A stretch of DNA of 64,000 nucleotides, taken from positions 1 to 64,000 of the forward strand of contig NZ_VENF01000014.1 in NCBI RefSeq assembly GCF_009711715.1, given 5' to 3'. The translations under genes were made by a program, and so were the position numbers. Position 1 is the stretch's first letter, and each line of letters opens with the position of its first letter. Origin of the DNA: Methylophaga sp. (GTDB taxonomy: Bacteria; Pseudomonadota; Gammaproteobacteria; Nitrosococcales; Methylophagaceae). Positions 54,435 to 64,000 of the stretch are shown in pieces. A model generated the notes under the pieces. It saw only the letters and a program-made list of their open reading frames with translations, had not been told where the DNA came from and did no database searches.

Positions 54435-56762
54435 GTGGTTGCCGATTTAACCAGGCTCTATCCCAGGCTAATCGCCTTTGCCACATTTATTGTCGCTGTG
54501 TTAACAGGGCTTTATCTGATGATAGGGAGGGCGGATGAAGCGCGCTTCAGTAAGCAGGAGCAATTGCATCAGACCGCCTACCTGTTTGCGACCGCCTTTG
54601 AGCGTGAAGTGCACGTTATGAGATCCATTCCGCAAATCCTGCATGCCCAGTTTCAACTACTGGGGCCGGAAAAATTCACAACGGCTTTTCCCTCGTTGGC
54701 GCTGGACGTTCAGCATTCGTTTCAACGCACGGGTGTGATAATCGCTCTGGCCCCCGCCGGTGAGGTCAGCCATGCCTATCCCGGGGCAGGGGAGCCTTTA
54801 CTCGGCGTTGACCTGATGCAGGGGCTGGAACGTGACAGCATTCTCCGTGCGATGAGCGATGGCCCGGTGGTGTCGAAGTCCTGGTCTCTGATTCCAGGCG
54901 AGCAGATGCTGTTGATCCACTATCCGGTTTTTCATCCGGGTGAACACACCTTCTGGGGCCTGATCACCGCGATGGCACCGATGAATGCGATTCTGCGCCA
55001 GAGCAACCTGATGCAGTTGAGCCAGTACAGTATTGCGCTTAACAGAACCCTGACCAATGGCAGTGAACAGACCTTTTTCAGCACCACAATGCCCGCTGAT
55101 GAGGCCCTGAGTCTCAACCATTACATGGACTTACCCGACGGCGACTGGCAACTCCAGATCAGTACGGCACCGGTCGATTACATCAAGCCGGTCTGGCTCA
55201 GCTGGATAGTGTTTTCTGCCGGACTACTGGCGCTGACGGCCTATCGTTTGAGTATACAGCCTCAAAAATTACGGGCAGAAGTCGCAGCACGGACGTCTGA
55301 ACTGGCCAGTCATGACAAATTTCTTAATGAGCTAATCAGCTCGCTGCCGGTGGGTATTGTGGTCACCGATACCTTCGACGCTATCCGTTACAGTAATCCG
55401 GTCTTCAATCGTCTCATGTCGCGTTCGGTTGAAGAGGGAGAGTCACTGGTTAGCTTGCTGGAAGACGTTGTCGATAATGCCAATATGCGCCAGTTTCTGG
55501 TGTCGCGTATCAGCCTCGATGAAGTGAATTTCGATGTCATGGTACAAGTGGGCGAACAGGAGTTTTCATTAACCTGTTCTCACATAGACACTGTGCAGGG
55601 CAACCTGCTGGTCTGGGTATTCCGGGACATCACTGAAATCAGCCGGATTAACCGGACGCTTCGGAGCGTTTCCGCCACCCGTGCCGAGATGCTCAGACTG
55701 ATTCCGGACCCCATGGCCTTCTTCAACAAAAAAGGGGAGCTGATGGAGAGTAACCCCGGTTTTCAGGCCTTGTTCGCCGGACTGGTGGATGTAGAAGCCG
55801 GTTTTTCCTGTGAAAGTTTTGAAAAACAGCTGCTGGCAAACTCAGCTGAGCCGGACAGGCTGAAACCGGTATTTGATTTGACGCAGCCCCAGCAGGGGCA
55901 GCTTCATGTTGATGCGTTTATCCTCACTGCTCATCCGCAAAGGGTGTTTGAACGCACGGTCTGTTTTGATAACAGCAGTAATACTGTCGGCTCGATTATG
56001 TACTTTCGGGATGTGACTGACGCCCATGAAGTGGACCGTATGAAAACCGAATTTCTCAGTACCGCGGCACATGAACTGAGAACGCCGCTGGCTAATATCT
56101 TTGGTTATACCGAGCTGTTGATCAAAGCCCATTTTGATGCGAGGCGGCAGGAGGAGATGCTCGGCGTTATCTACAGCCAGACCCGGCGTTTATCAAACAT
56201 TATTGATGATTTGCTGGATCTGGCAAGAATTGAGTCCCGGGCTGGTGGGGCATTCAAGTTTGATCATTATGATTTGTCGCAGCTGATTGACAATGTATTG
56301 AAAGAAATGGAGCTGGAGCTGCGAAGCCGTCATCTCGATTATGTCATTACCAATGATAATTTCAGCCTGTATTGTGATGCCGACAAGATCGAGCAGGTGG
56401 TCGAAAACCTGTTGAGCAATGCCATCAAATACTCACCGCAAGCCACGCCCATCTCACTTTTTGTCGGTGTTGAAGCCAGAGAGGATGAGCCGGGCTTTAT
56501 CCTGCGTTTGGAAGATCAGGGTATGGGAATGAGTGAGGAGGATCTTGAGCATGTTTTTGACCGCTTTTACCGTGCAGATACTAGTGGTCAGATACCCGGC
56601 ACTGGCCTGGGTATGGCGATAGTCAGAGAAATTATTCAGCATCATGATGGCCAGATCAGCATCGACAGTGAACCTGACGCCGGTACTACGGTCACAGTCT
56701 GGTTGCCGCGACGGCAACTGGAGAAGAATAAGCAGCTTGAGATAAGCTATCAAACAAACTGA
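54435..56762 (+). CDS. Membrane sensor histidine kinase with PAS domains
   Basis: The 775-residue protein has one N-terminal helix (10-32), a CHASE-like periplasmic sensor (about 40-250), a second helix (about 253-275), then two PAS-type regions (about 295-400 and 415-525). The HisKA domain has phospho-acceptor H546 in TAAHELRTPLANIFGYTELL. The HATPase domain has NLLSNAIKYSP (N-box), DQGMGMSEEDLEHVFDRFYR (G1/F-box) and GTGLGMAIVREI (G2). GTG start. Pairs with the single-domain regulator just upstream. The signal is unknown. Confidence 0.92.
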   Translation: MVADLTRLYPRLIAFATFIVAVLTGLYLMIGRADEARFSKQEQLHQTAYLFATAFEREVHVMRSIPQILHAQFQLLGPEKFTTAFPSLALDVQHSFQRTGVIIALAPAGEVSHAYPGAGEPLLGVDLMQGLERDSILRAMSDGPVVSKSWSLIPGEQMLLIHYPVFHPGEHTFWGLITAMAPMNAILRQSNLMQLSQYSIALNRTLTNGSEQTFFSTTMPADEALSLNHYMDLPDGDWQLQISTAPVDYIKPVWLSWIVFSAGLLALTAYRLSIQPQKLRAEVAARTSELASHDKFLNELISSLPVGIVVTDTFDAIRYSNPVFNRLMSRSVEEGESLVSLLEDVVDNANMRQFLVSRISLDEVNFDVMVQVGEQEFSLTCSHIDTVQGNLLVWVFRDITEISRINRTLRSVSATRAEMLRLIPDPMAFFNKKGELMESNPGFQALFAGLVDVEAGFSCESFEKQLLANSAEPDRLKPVFDLTQPQQGQLHVDAFILTAHPQRVFERTVCFDNSSNTVGSIMYFRDVTDAHEVDRMKTEFLSTAAHELRTPLANIFGYTELLIKAHFDARRQEEMLGVIYSQTRRLSNIIDDLLDLARIESRAGGAFKFDHYDLSQLIDNVLKEMELELRSRHLDYVITNDNFSLYCDADKIEQVVENLLSNAIKYSPQATPISLFVGVEAREDEPGFILRLEDQGMGMSEEDLEHVFDRFYRADTSGQIPGTGLGMAIVREIIQHHDGQISIDSEPDAGTTVTVWLPRRQLEKNKQLEISYQTN

Positions 56763-56827
56763 TCAGCCCTTTGAGCTGTTTCAACGCTCTTCGGCCTCGG
56801 CCGGTCTAATTGAAACAGGATGTTGAC

Positions 56828-58963
56828 GTGACTGATAAGACTTTATTACAGCCCGGATACAACTGCTGGCAGACAGTGCATGCGGACAGGGTCGCACTGT
56901 TGATTGACGGTGAAGATTACTATGCTGCAATACATCGTGCGCTGCAAAACGCCCGCCACAGTGTCTATATCCTGGCCTGGGATATTGACAGTCGGATGCG
57001 ACTGATCCGGGGCGATGATGACCCTGGCGACTGGCCTGCGGAACTCGGCGCGTTCATCAGTGCATTACTCAAACGTCGGCCTGAACTGAATATCTACATC
57101 CTGAACTGGGACTGGGCGATGGTCTATACACTGGAGCGCGAATGGCTGCCGATGTATAAGCCGGTCTGGAAGTCCCGCTCACGTTTGCATTTCAAACTCG
57201 ATGGCGAATGCCCGGTTGGGGCATCCCAGCACCAGAAAGTGGTTGTCATTGATGATGATATCGCTTTCTCCGGCGGCTTTGATCTGGGTAAGAACCGCTG
57301 GGACAGTTCTGCTCATGCGCCTGATGATCCACGCCGTATTAACCCAGACAAGCAAGCTTATCCGCCGTTTCACGATGTTCAGATGCTGGTTTCCGGCGAA
57401 GCCGCCAGGGCCCTGGCCGAATTGGCACGCGAACGCTGGTGGCGGGCGACCGGTGAAACATTAAATGCGCCACCGGCAAGACAGGACTCAGCCTGGCCCA
57501 GCGGTGTCGACAGCTGGTTTGAAGATATTGCAGTCGGTATATCCCGTACGCTGCCGCAATATCAGACCAACCATGAAGTCCGTGAGGTCGAACAGCTTTT
57601 TATTGACACTATTCCCGCTGCCGAAAAACTGATTTACATTGAAAATCAGTATTTCACGTCCTGGAAAGTGGCTGATTTGCTGGCCCAAAGCCTGCAAAAA
57701 CAAGAAGGCCCCGATATCGTTCTGGTGCTGCCTTTGATGACCGGTGGCTGGCTCGAGCAGGTGACTATGGATGTCCTGCGATACCGCGTCGCCTGTCGTC
57801 TGAGAGAGGCTGACATACATAAACGTCTTCGCATTTGTTACCCGCATCAAGCTGACCTGGGGGATACTTACATCAGTGTGCACGCGAAAGTCACTATCAT
57901 TGACGACAAGCTGCTGCGGATCGGTTCAGCTAACCTGAGCAACCGCTCAATGGGGCTGGACAGTGAATGCGATATGGTGATTGAGGCGTCTACTGATAAG
58001 GAAAAGGCACAGATCAGTGCCTTCCGGGAGCGCCTGTTATCTGAGCATCTGGGTATGGACAGGGAAACGCTGCGTCAGTCACTGTCCCAGTCCGGGTCTT
58101 TGGTAGGCTTGATCGACGATTGCCGGGACAGGCCCAGAACACTGCGGTTTCTCGATTGTCAGGTTGCCGAGTTTGCAGAGCAGGTTCTGCCGTCATCAGC
58201 GGTTGTTGATCCTGAGCGGCCGCTTGACCCGGAGCAAATGGCGCAGATGTTTATTCCTGTCGATCAACCCAAGTCTGCCCGCAGTCATTGGTGGAAGATT
58301 TTCGCTGTTTTGCTGGCTGTGATCGTGCTGACCGTGATCTGGCGCTGGACGCCGCTCAGTGATTACCTCAATCCGGAAACACTGAAAGTGACAGCCCAGG
58401 CGATTGAGTCCTATCCACTGACGCCATTGATCGTGGTGGCCGTGTTCAGTATTGCTGGCTTACTGGCGTTTCCGGTGACCCTGCTTATCGTGACTGCTGC
58501 TCTGACTTTTGGTCCGGTCTGGGGCAGTTTCTATTCGCTCACCGGTTCTGTGCTCAGCGCGCTGCTGGGCTATGGGGTGGGGCATTACCTAGGCCGCAGT
58601 AGTGTGCAGAAACTGGCGGGTTCCAGTTTGAATAAACTCAGCCGTCGTCTGGCGCACCATGGGACCTTGGCGGTAGTGACCGTGCGGATTATTCCGGTGG
58701 CACCTTTTGCAGTGATTAATTTAGTGGCGGGCGCTTCGCATATTAAAGTCAGGGATTTTATTATCGGCACGGTATTGGGCATGCTGCCCGGCATACTGGG
58801 TATTACGGTGTTCGCTGATTCACTGGTAAGGACGGTTCAGGAACCCGATCCGGCTCAGATTGGCCTGTTTATTACAATAGTATTGATAGTGTTCAGTGTG
58901 ATGTTGGGACTGAAAATGTTGCTGAACCGTAAACAGGCTGAGGAGGAAAGCGATACACCGTGA
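56828..58963 (+). CDS. Phospholipase D/cardiolipin synthase-like protein fused to VTT domain
   Basis: The protein has 711 residues from GTG 56828, which has AGGA 8 bases before it (a TTG at 56810 is the alternative). The first ~460 residues hold two HKD motifs: HQKVVVIDDDIAFSGGFDLG and HAKVTIIDDKLLRIGSANLSN. After a linker come a membrane helix (about 490-510) and a VTT/DedA-like domain (about 530-700; FPVTLLIVTAALTFGPVWGS, GYGVGHYLGR, RIIPVAPFAVINLVAGAS). It probably acts in membrane phospholipid transfer or hydrolysis. Overlaps the EEP gene by 4 bases. Confidence 0.9.
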   Translation: MTDKTLLQPGYNCWQTVHADRVALLIDGEDYYAAIHRALQNARHSVYILAWDIDSRMRLIRGDDDPGDWPAELGAFISALLKRRPELNIYILNWDWAMVYTLEREWLPMYKPVWKSRSRLHFKLDGECPVGASQHQKVVVIDDDIAFSGGFDLGKNRWDSSAHAPDDPRRINPDKQAYPPFHDVQMLVSGEAARALAELARERWWRATGETLNAPPARQDSAWPSGVDSWFEDIAVGISRTLPQYQTNHEVREVEQLFIDTIPAAEKLIYIENQYFTSWKVADLLAQSLQKQEGPDIVLVLPLMTGGWLEQVTMDVLRYRVACRLREADIHKRLRICYPHQADLGDTYISVHAKVTIIDDKLLRIGSANLSNRSMGLDSECDMVIEASTDKEKAQISAFRERLLSEHLGMDRETLRQSLSQSGSLVGLIDDCRDRPRTLRFLDCQVAEFAEQVLPSSAVVDPERPLDPEQMAQMFIPVDQPKSARSHWWKIFAVLLAVIVLTVIWRWTPLSDYLNPETLKVTAQAIESYPLTPLIVVAVFSIAGLLAFPVTLLIVTAALTFGPVWGSFYSLTGSVLSALLGYGVGHYLGRSSVQKLAGSSLNKLSRRLAHHGTLAVVTVRIIPVAPFAVINLVAGASHIKVRDFIIGTVLGMLPGILGITVFADSLVRTVQEPDPAQIGLFITIVLIVFSVMLGLKMLLNRKQAEEESDTP

Positions 58964-59652
58964 TTCGGCTCAAACTGGCGAGCTACAATATCCATGCTGC
59001 GGTGGGCACTGATGGCCATTTTGATCCTTTCCGGATAGCCGAGGTTGTCCGTGAAGTCGATGCCGATATCATTGCGCTGCAGGAGGTAGAACATCACCGG
59101 GTGAATGATCTGGATCTGCTCGATTTTCTGGCTCAGCAGACGAATATGACCGCGCTGGCCGGGCCTACGATGCTGCGGGAATCCCGAGATTACGGTAATG
59201 CGATCCTGTCACGCTTGCCGATAGTATCGCACCGGTTGATCGACCTCAGTCTCGAGCCACATGAACCACGGGGCGCGCTGCAGGTTCAATTCGATTACCA
59301 GGGTCATCGTTTGCTGGTCTATGCCACGCATCTCGGCCTGAAACCGGTGGAGCGTCGTCATCAGGTCAAAAATATCCTGGCTGAATTCGAGCAGCAGCAG
59401 GCCGATACCACCGTACTCATGGGCGATCTCAATGAATGGTTTCTGTGGGGAAGGCCGTTGCGCTGGCTGCACCGTTATTTTGACACCACGCCTGCCTGCC
59501 GAAGTTTCCCCTCGACCTGGCCAGTCCTGACCCTGGATCGTATCTGGGTGCAGCCGCGTCGCCATCTTATCGCTGTTGCAGCACACCGCTCGGCGCTGGC
59601 CAGAAAAGCCTCAGATCACCTGCCGGTGACGGCACTGGTCGAACTCGATTAA
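58960..59652 (+). CDS. Endonuclease/exonuclease/phosphatase family protein (YbhP-like)
   Basis: The 230-residue EEP-superfamily enzyme has LASYNIHAAVGTDGHFDPFRIAEVVREVDADIIALQEVEHH (metal-binding Asn and Glu), ATHLGL, GDLNEW (Asp/Asn pair), and the C-terminal ARKASDHLPVTALVEL with the catalytic Asp-His. GTG start overlaps the PLD gene, with AGGAGG 10 bases upstream. A pairing of EEP and PLD-type synthase genes is also seen in E. coli (ybhP-clsB), supporting a joint lipid role. Confidence 0.9.
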   Translation: MIRLKLASYNIHAAVGTDGHFDPFRIAEVVREVDADIIALQEVEHHRVNDLDLLDFLAQQTNMTALAGPTMLRESRDYGNAILSRLPIVSHRLIDLSLEPHEPRGALQVQFDYQGHRLLVYATHLGLKPVERRHQVKNILAEFEQQQADTTVLMGDLNEWFLWGRPLRWLHRYFDTTPACRSFPSTWPVLTLDRIWVQPRRHLIAVAAHRSALARKASDHLPVTALVELD

Positions 59653-59767
59653 GTTGGACCCAAGCAGTTTCTCTGGTAAGGTCGGTATACACTCCCCGCC
59701 AGTCAGGCCCGGAGCATCGCCCTACGCTGTATGACAGCAAGTCACATCGAAAGCAGGATGGAGCCTA

Positions 59768-61162
59768 ATGTTCAGACACGCCAAACATGCTCTTTTCATC
59801 AGTATGTTGCTGACACTGATGTCGGTGACCGTTGTCACCGTGCAGGCTCAGCCGGTATCAGATGACGAAATAACGCAATTGCAGGCCAGAATTGAGCGCC
59901 TGGAAGCGGAACTCAGACAAACGCAGCAAAAACTCGAAGCAACGCAGAAACAGAAAGCGGCGGCAGAAGATAAACTCGCCCAGGCAGAAGAAACGATTGC
60001 CGAGGCCAGGGAGGACAGAGAAGAACGTATTGCCGAGGCGGAACAGGCGGTTGAGAAAGAACCTGCGGAAATTCGCTTTGGACCCCTGCGTGTCGGCGGT
60101 GCAATGCGGGCGAATTATGCTATTGGTGATTACCCCGAAATGGACGGTGCTTCCCGTTCGTTTGAAGATGGCGGCAATTTCAATCTCGATACTTTCCGAC
60201 TCAATCTGGACTACGCGGATGGCCCTTACATCGGCAAAGTCGAATACCGCTGGTACAACGGTTATAACTTTCTGCACACAGGCTGGCTGGGCTATCAGTT
60301 TGATGACAAACGGCAACTTCAGTTTGGTGTGAACCGGGTGCCGTTCGGTCCCGGACCCTATGGTGTGTCACAGAGTTGGTTTTTTGATCAGCATTACTAC
60401 CTGGGGCTGGCTGATGATATGGATCTGGGGGCCAAATATCACCATGAAACGGGCAACTGGAAATGGGATCTTGCCTATTACATCGCAGATGAAGGCAATT
60501 ATATTGGTGCCTCGCATGACAGTGCCCGTTACTCCTACGATGTCGTCAACGAGAGTGATGACGGTTACGAGGAGCGGCATCAATTTAACCTCAGAGGCAT
60601 TTACCAGTTTTCAATTAATAATGTGACAACTGATCTGGGTCTATCACTGCAATACGGCCAGCTTGAAAGCCGCGGAGTGCAGGATGATGGTGACCGTTAT
60701 GCGGCCTCCCTGCATATGGTGAACAAGTGGGGACAGTTCACGCTGGCAAGCCAGGTCACTTACTACCGTTTTGATGTGGATTCCAGACAGCCGCTGGGCA
60801 CTGACAAGCTGGTTCAGATGGGGGCGTATGATTTCCCCAGCACCGCAGCGGCCGAGGCCTGGGTCCCGGCGATTTCGCTCAACTATTATCTGGAAACCAA
60901 GCAGATCGCCTGGCTCGATTACGTGATTCCCTATATTGAGTACAGCACCGTTGTGAAACAGGAAAGCAGCTTCAATGACAGTGAGCTGGCAACGCTGGGT
61001 GCTGCCTGGGGCAAGGACAACTGGTATATCTACACAGACCTGAGTGCGTCTAACGGCAATGAGTTCATTGGTGGCGACGCTGCTTTTGGTGACAGGCTGG
61101 GCGTGAATCAGGATGACGATTGGCAAACCCGATTTAATATCAATTTCGGTTATTACTTCTGA
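59768..61162 (+). CDS. Outer-membrane porin with N-terminal coiled coil
   Basis: The protein has 464 residues: a signal peptide (...TVVTVQAQ), a coiled-coil segment of Q/E/A/K heptads (about 35-95), then a beta-barrel ending in the aromatic residue F (NINFGYYF), as in OprP/OprO-like trimeric porins. Repeated alternating aromatic strands (EYRWYNGYNFLHTGWLGYQF, QFGVNRVPFGPGPYG) are typical. GGAG precedes the ATG. It lies 34 bases before the BCCT gene, so it may let the transporter's substrate cross the outer membrane. Confidence 0.86.
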   Translation: MFRHAKHALFISMLLTLMSVTVVTVQAQPVSDDEITQLQARIERLEAELRQTQQKLEATQKQKAAAEDKLAQAEETIAEAREDREERIAEAEQAVEKEPAEIRFGPLRVGGAMRANYAIGDYPEMDGASRSFEDGGNFNLDTFRLNLDYADGPYIGKVEYRWYNGYNFLHTGWLGYQFDDKRQLQFGVNRVPFGPGPYGVSQSWFFDQHYYLGLADDMDLGAKYHHETGNWKWDLAYYIADEGNYIGASHDSARYSYDVVNESDDGYEERHQFNLRGIYQFSINNVTTDLGLSLQYGQLESRGVQDDGDRYAASLHMVNKWGQFTLASQVTYYRFDVDSRQPLGTDKLVQMGAYDFPSTAAAEAWVPAISLNYYLETKQIAWLDYVIPYIEYSTVVKQESSFNDSELATLGAAWGKDNWYIYTDLSASNGNEFIGGDAAFGDRLGVNQDDDWQTRFNINFGYYF

Positions 61163-61195
61163 ACACAATAAAAAAAGCAGCAGAGTGAGCAAGCT

Positions 61196-63187
61196 ATGAG
61201 CGAACCAACACAGCAAAACACCCAGCCGGCAAGCAAGGTCGAAATCAATCCGCCGGTATTTTTTGGCTCGGCGATTCTGATCCTCGCCTTGGTGATATTT
61301 GCCGTCAGTTTCTCCGATTTTGCTGCAGAACTATTTACCCATGTTCAGGGCTGGATTGTCGAGTCCTTCGGCTGGTTCTATCTATTGGCGGTGGGCGTTT
61401 TTCTGATTTTCAGTCTCGGTCTCGCTATCAGTTCTTATGGTGCGATTAAACTGGGTCCCGACCATTCTGAACCGGATTACGGTTACACCTCTTGGTTCGC
61501 GATGCTGTTCAGTGCCGGGATGGGTATTGGTCTGCTGTTTTACGGTGTCGCTGAACCCATCATGCATTTTGCCAGCCCGCCGGTGGGAGAGGCCGGTACC
61601 GTTGAAGCCGCGCGTCATGCCATGTCCATCACTTTTTTCCACTGGGGGCTGCACGCCTGGGCGATTTACGCTGTAGTAGGTCTGTCACTTGCCTACTTCG
61701 GTTTCAGACACAATTTACCCTTAACTATTCGTTCCGCCCTGTATCCGCTGATAGGTGAGCGTATCTACGGCCCTATCGGCCATATGGTGGATATTTTTGC
61801 AGTCCTTGGAACCATGTTCGGTATTGCTACCTCTCTGGGGCTGGGTGTGCTGCAAATCAATGCCGGGCTCAACTACTTATTTGATCTGCCGGTGTCGGTG
61901 CCGCTGCAGATCGGACTTATCGCACTGATTACCCTGTTGGCCACGGTTTCCGTGGTTGCGGGTCTTGATGCGGGGATCAAGCGGTTATCGGTGCTTAACC
62001 TGGGGTTGGCTGTGTTGTTACTGCTGTTTGTGCTGCTGGCGGGACCAACCTTGTTCCTGCTGCAGTCACTGGTTCAGAACACCGGCCAGTATCTGAGTGA
62101 AGTGGTCGACATGACTTTTAATCTCTATGCCTACGAACCTAATAGCTGGATCGGTGGCTGGACCCTGTTTTACTGGGGCTGGTGGATTGCTTGGTCACCT
62201 TTTGTCGGTATGTTTATCGCCCGGGTATCCCGCGGCCGGACTATACGTGAATTCGTGCTGGGGGTGCTGTTCGTGCCGGTGGGATTTACCTTCATGTGGA
62301 TGACCTTCTTCGGCGGCACGGCACTTCATATGGAACTCGGCGAGTTGTCTGGCGTTATTACCGGTGCGGTAGCTGAAAATGTACCGATTGCGATTTTCAC
62401 CATGTTCGAACAAATGCCGCTGAGCATGATCTCATCTGGTGTAGCAACGCTGCTGGTGGTGACTTTCTTCGTGACCTCTTCGGACTCCGGGTCACTGGTG
62501 ATTGATACCATCACCTCAGGCGGGCATCCCAAGCCACCAGTATGGCAACGAATCTTCTGGGCCGTGACTGAAGGGCTGGTGGCTTCAGTGCTACTCCTGG
62601 CCGGTGGACTGGCGGCACTGCAAACCGCGGCGATTGCCGGGGCTTTGCCGTTTGTGATGGTCATGTTGGTGATCTGTTACGGCTTGTATAAGGGACTGAG
62701 AATGGAAGGTATTAAACGTCAGGTGCTGGGGGTACCCCAGACCCCAGTCAGTACTGGGCGTCGGGTCAGTTGGAAACAACGGCTGAAAAATCTCAGCAGC
62801 CATCCCAACAAGACCGAAATATCGCGTTTTTTACAGCAGATAATCAAGCCGTCCCTGTCGGAGGTGGCTGAAGAAATCCGACATGGTGGTGTCAACGTCG
62901 AAATCAATGATAAAGAGGATTATATTGAGTTGAAAGTTATCTATGATGGTGAAGATGACTTTATTTATGGCGTTCATGCGGTGGGGCATCTGATCCCGAG
63001 TTTTGCTTTCCCGGAGTTTGACCCTATAACCGATGAGAGTAAACGCTACTTCCGTGCCGAGGTTTATCTTGCCGAGGGTAGTCAGCATTATGACCTGTAT
63101 GGTTACAATCAAGAACAGGTAATTGATGATGTGCTGATTCAGTATGAGAAACATATGCACTTTTTGCATATTGTCAGCGAGAATTAG
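61196..63187 (+). CDS. BCCT family betaine/choline/carnitine transporter
   Basis: The 663-residue protein has twelve membrane helices. The BCCT signature lies in GWTLFYWGWWIAWSPFVGMFIARVSRGRTIREF near 320-350; a tryptophan-rich motif and GMGIGLLFYGVAEP in helix 3 are also conserved. The C-terminal cytosolic tail of about 140 residues (from ~525) is long, as in BetT-type carriers in which the tail senses osmotic conditions. It imports trimethylammonium compounds with Na+ or H+. Substrate not determinable. Confidence 0.93.
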   Translation: MSEPTQQNTQPASKVEINPPVFFGSAILILALVIFAVSFSDFAAELFTHVQGWIVESFGWFYLLAVGVFLIFSLGLAISSYGAIKLGPDHSEPDYGYTSWFAMLFSAGMGIGLLFYGVAEPIMHFASPPVGEAGTVEAARHAMSITFFHWGLHAWAIYAVVGLSLAYFGFRHNLPLTIRSALYPLIGERIYGPIGHMVDIFAVLGTMFGIATSLGLGVLQINAGLNYLFDLPVSVPLQIGLIALITLLATVSVVAGLDAGIKRLSVLNLGLAVLLLLFVLLAGPTLFLLQSLVQNTGQYLSEVVDMTFNLYAYEPNSWIGGWTLFYWGWWIAWSPFVGMFIARVSRGRTIREFVLGVLFVPVGFTFMWMTFFGGTALHMELGELSGVITGAVAENVPIAIFTMFEQMPLSMISSGVATLLVVTFFVTSSDSGSLVIDTITSGGHPKPPVWQRIFWAVTEGLVASVLLLAGGLAALQTAAIAGALPFVMVMLVICYGLYKGLRMEGIKRQVLGVPQTPVSTGRRVSWKQRLKNLSSHPNKTEISRFLQQIIKPSLSEVAEEIRHGGVNVEINDKEDYIELKVIYDGEDDFIYGVHAVGHLIPSFAFPEFDPITDESKRYFRAEVYLAEGSQHYDLYGYNQEQVIDDVLIQYEKHMHFLHIVSEN

Positions 63188-63367
63188 CTTGGTCTGACCG
63201 GTGTTATACGGAGCGCATAAAATGAAAGGAAAAGTGGGACGCGGTTCCGTATGGACCGGCTTTAACCTAACCGTTACTCCTAGCTCTAGCGAAAGACAGT
63301 AAGCAGGTTTAGAAACTATTTTTAAATCATGCTATTGTCGCATCCATCACCACGAGGAGAGACGCTC

Positions 63368-63682
63368 ATGCGACTGACATCAAAAGTATTCATGACCCTG
63401 GCCGGCATGTTCAGCTCAGCGGTGCTGGCAGGGAGTGCCGATTTATCCAGTCTGCCATGTGGCACACAGGCGATTACGCTTGGAATGAGTCCGCAACAGA
63501 TCAAATCGACCTGCGGTCAGGCCTGGGAGCCTTCCTATATCAGCAAGCACAAAAGACCCGCGCTGGGTGATGAAGAAGGTCATGATCTGTTTGAAAAATG
63601 GATGTACAGCACCGCTGACAGTAAAGCCACCCATGTTATTTTCAAAAATGGCGAGGTTGTCCGAATCTTTACTTTGCGCTGA
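63368..63682 (+). CDS. Small exported DUF2845-like protein
   Basis: The 104-residue protein from ATG 63368 follows GAGGAG. A signal peptide ends ...SSAVLAG, then SSLPCGTQAITLGMSPQQIKSTCGQ (two cysteines spaced as in DUF2845), WMYSTADSKATHVIFKNGEVVRI. The pattern of a Cys-Gly, a second CG, then W-x-Y and a final F.NG..V.I matches DUF2845 proteins, of unknown function. Assignment from motif only. Confidence 0.68.
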   Translation: MRLTSKVFMTLAGMFSSAVLAGSADLSSLPCGTQAITLGMSPQQIKSTCGQAWEPSYISKHKRPALGDEEGHDLFEKWMYSTADSKATHVIFKNGEVVRIFTLR

Positions 63683-63762
63683 CAGACACTCCTTATTTTT
63701 CATCTTGGATTAAGCCATCAGCATTACACTGTCGGTGATTAATGAAGTCTGGCAGAACCGAT

Positions 63763-64000
63763 ATGAAACCCTTTAATTCGTCTCTCTCCCTGGTCGGCTT
63801 GCTGATGCTGTTCATCCTGCCGTGCCATAACCTTCAAGCCGATGAAGATGCTGATCGCGCGCGGATGCTGAAACAGCGCGGTGATATTCTGCCCCTGGAA
63901 CAGGTAATCCAGTCGGCCATGGCCGTTAAATCCGGCCAAATCCTGGAAACGGAACTGGATGAAGAGGACGGTCGTTATATTTATGAACTGGAAATTCTGG
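63763..64000 (+). CDS. Exported protein, PepSY-type, cut by window end
   Basis: The frame is open from ATG 63763 to the end of the window (79 residues visible). A signal peptide (SLSLVGLLMLFILPCHNLQA) is followed by DADRARMLKQRGDILPLEQVIQSA and KSGQILETELDEEDGRYIYELEIL, the repeat pattern of PepSY domains often found beside two-component genes. The rest lies outside the window. Confidence 0.72.
   Translation, partial: MKPFNSSLSLVGLLMLFILPCHNLQADEDADRARMLKQRGDILPLEQVIQSAMAVKSGQILETELDEEDGRYIYELEIL

Noticed and set aside
63222..63302. 26-codon frame after the BCCT gene
   Set aside because: GGAG lies 8 bases upstream of the ATG, but length and lack of any pattern give no support.

Overview
The window reads as a gammaproteobacterial chromosome with two mobile insertions. 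The core genes (rep, rnfABCDGE-nth, aroG-type DAHP synthase, mfd, cmoM, uvrC, pgsA followed by tRNA-Gly/Cys/Gly, metY) are typical of that class. The number of sodium-linked systems suggests a marine, halophilic or alkaliphilic bacterium: a seven-subunit Mrp antiporter with fused MrpA-MrpB, an Rnf complex, NhaD and a BCCT osmolyte carrier. A Methylophaga-like lineage is a guess only.

Layout. 1-2459 is the right end of a mobile island inside comM (yifB); it carries an IS3-type transposase tail and the C-terminal part of a zinc-hook ATPase. 2460-5086 holds the surviving 3' half of comM and rep. 5174-7961 is a YcnI-like periplasmic protein and a TonB-dependent receptor, possibly for copper. 8031-14271 is the Mrp operon plus yaiI (minus strand). 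14373-23378 holds a membrane-anchored cytochrome c5, an alcohol dehydrogenase-like protein, rnfABCDGE-nth-DUF1841 and a DAHP synthase. 23588-25758 holds a MaoC-like protein and NhaD.

26278-35526 is a 9.2-kb integrated element bounded by a 17-bp direct repeat lying in the catalytic P-loop codons of a low-molecular-weight phosphatase gene. It encodes a tyrosine integrase, an AlpA-like regulator, a Toprim primase-like protein, a RepA-like helicase next to iteron-like repeats, a putative small terminase and a clear large terminase, a few unknown proteins, a lipoprotein and a HicAB-type toxin-antitoxin pair. No capsid, portal or tail gene is recognisable, so it looks like a phage satellite. The element supplies a replacement 5' end to the phosphatase gene and leaves the original start, with its ribosome-binding site, stranded behind a fructosamine-kinase-family gene. 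That kinase, the phosphatase and the divergent rpiA form a plausible ribulosamine (ribose-5-phosphate glycation) repair locus that the element has split.

36593-49004 carries rpiA, a peroxiredoxin, a Gfo/Idh/MocA oxidoreductase, a radical SAM protein, a SIMPL protein, a conserved trio (ATP-grasp ligase, inactive transglutaminase membrane protein, retropepsin-like protease), cmoM and mfd. 49284-64000 carries uvrC, pgsA, three tRNAs, metY, a two-component pair, a phospholipase D-VTT fusion with an EEP-family phosphodiesterase, a porin, a BCCT transporter, a DUF2845-like protein and the start of a PepSY-type protein cut by the window end.
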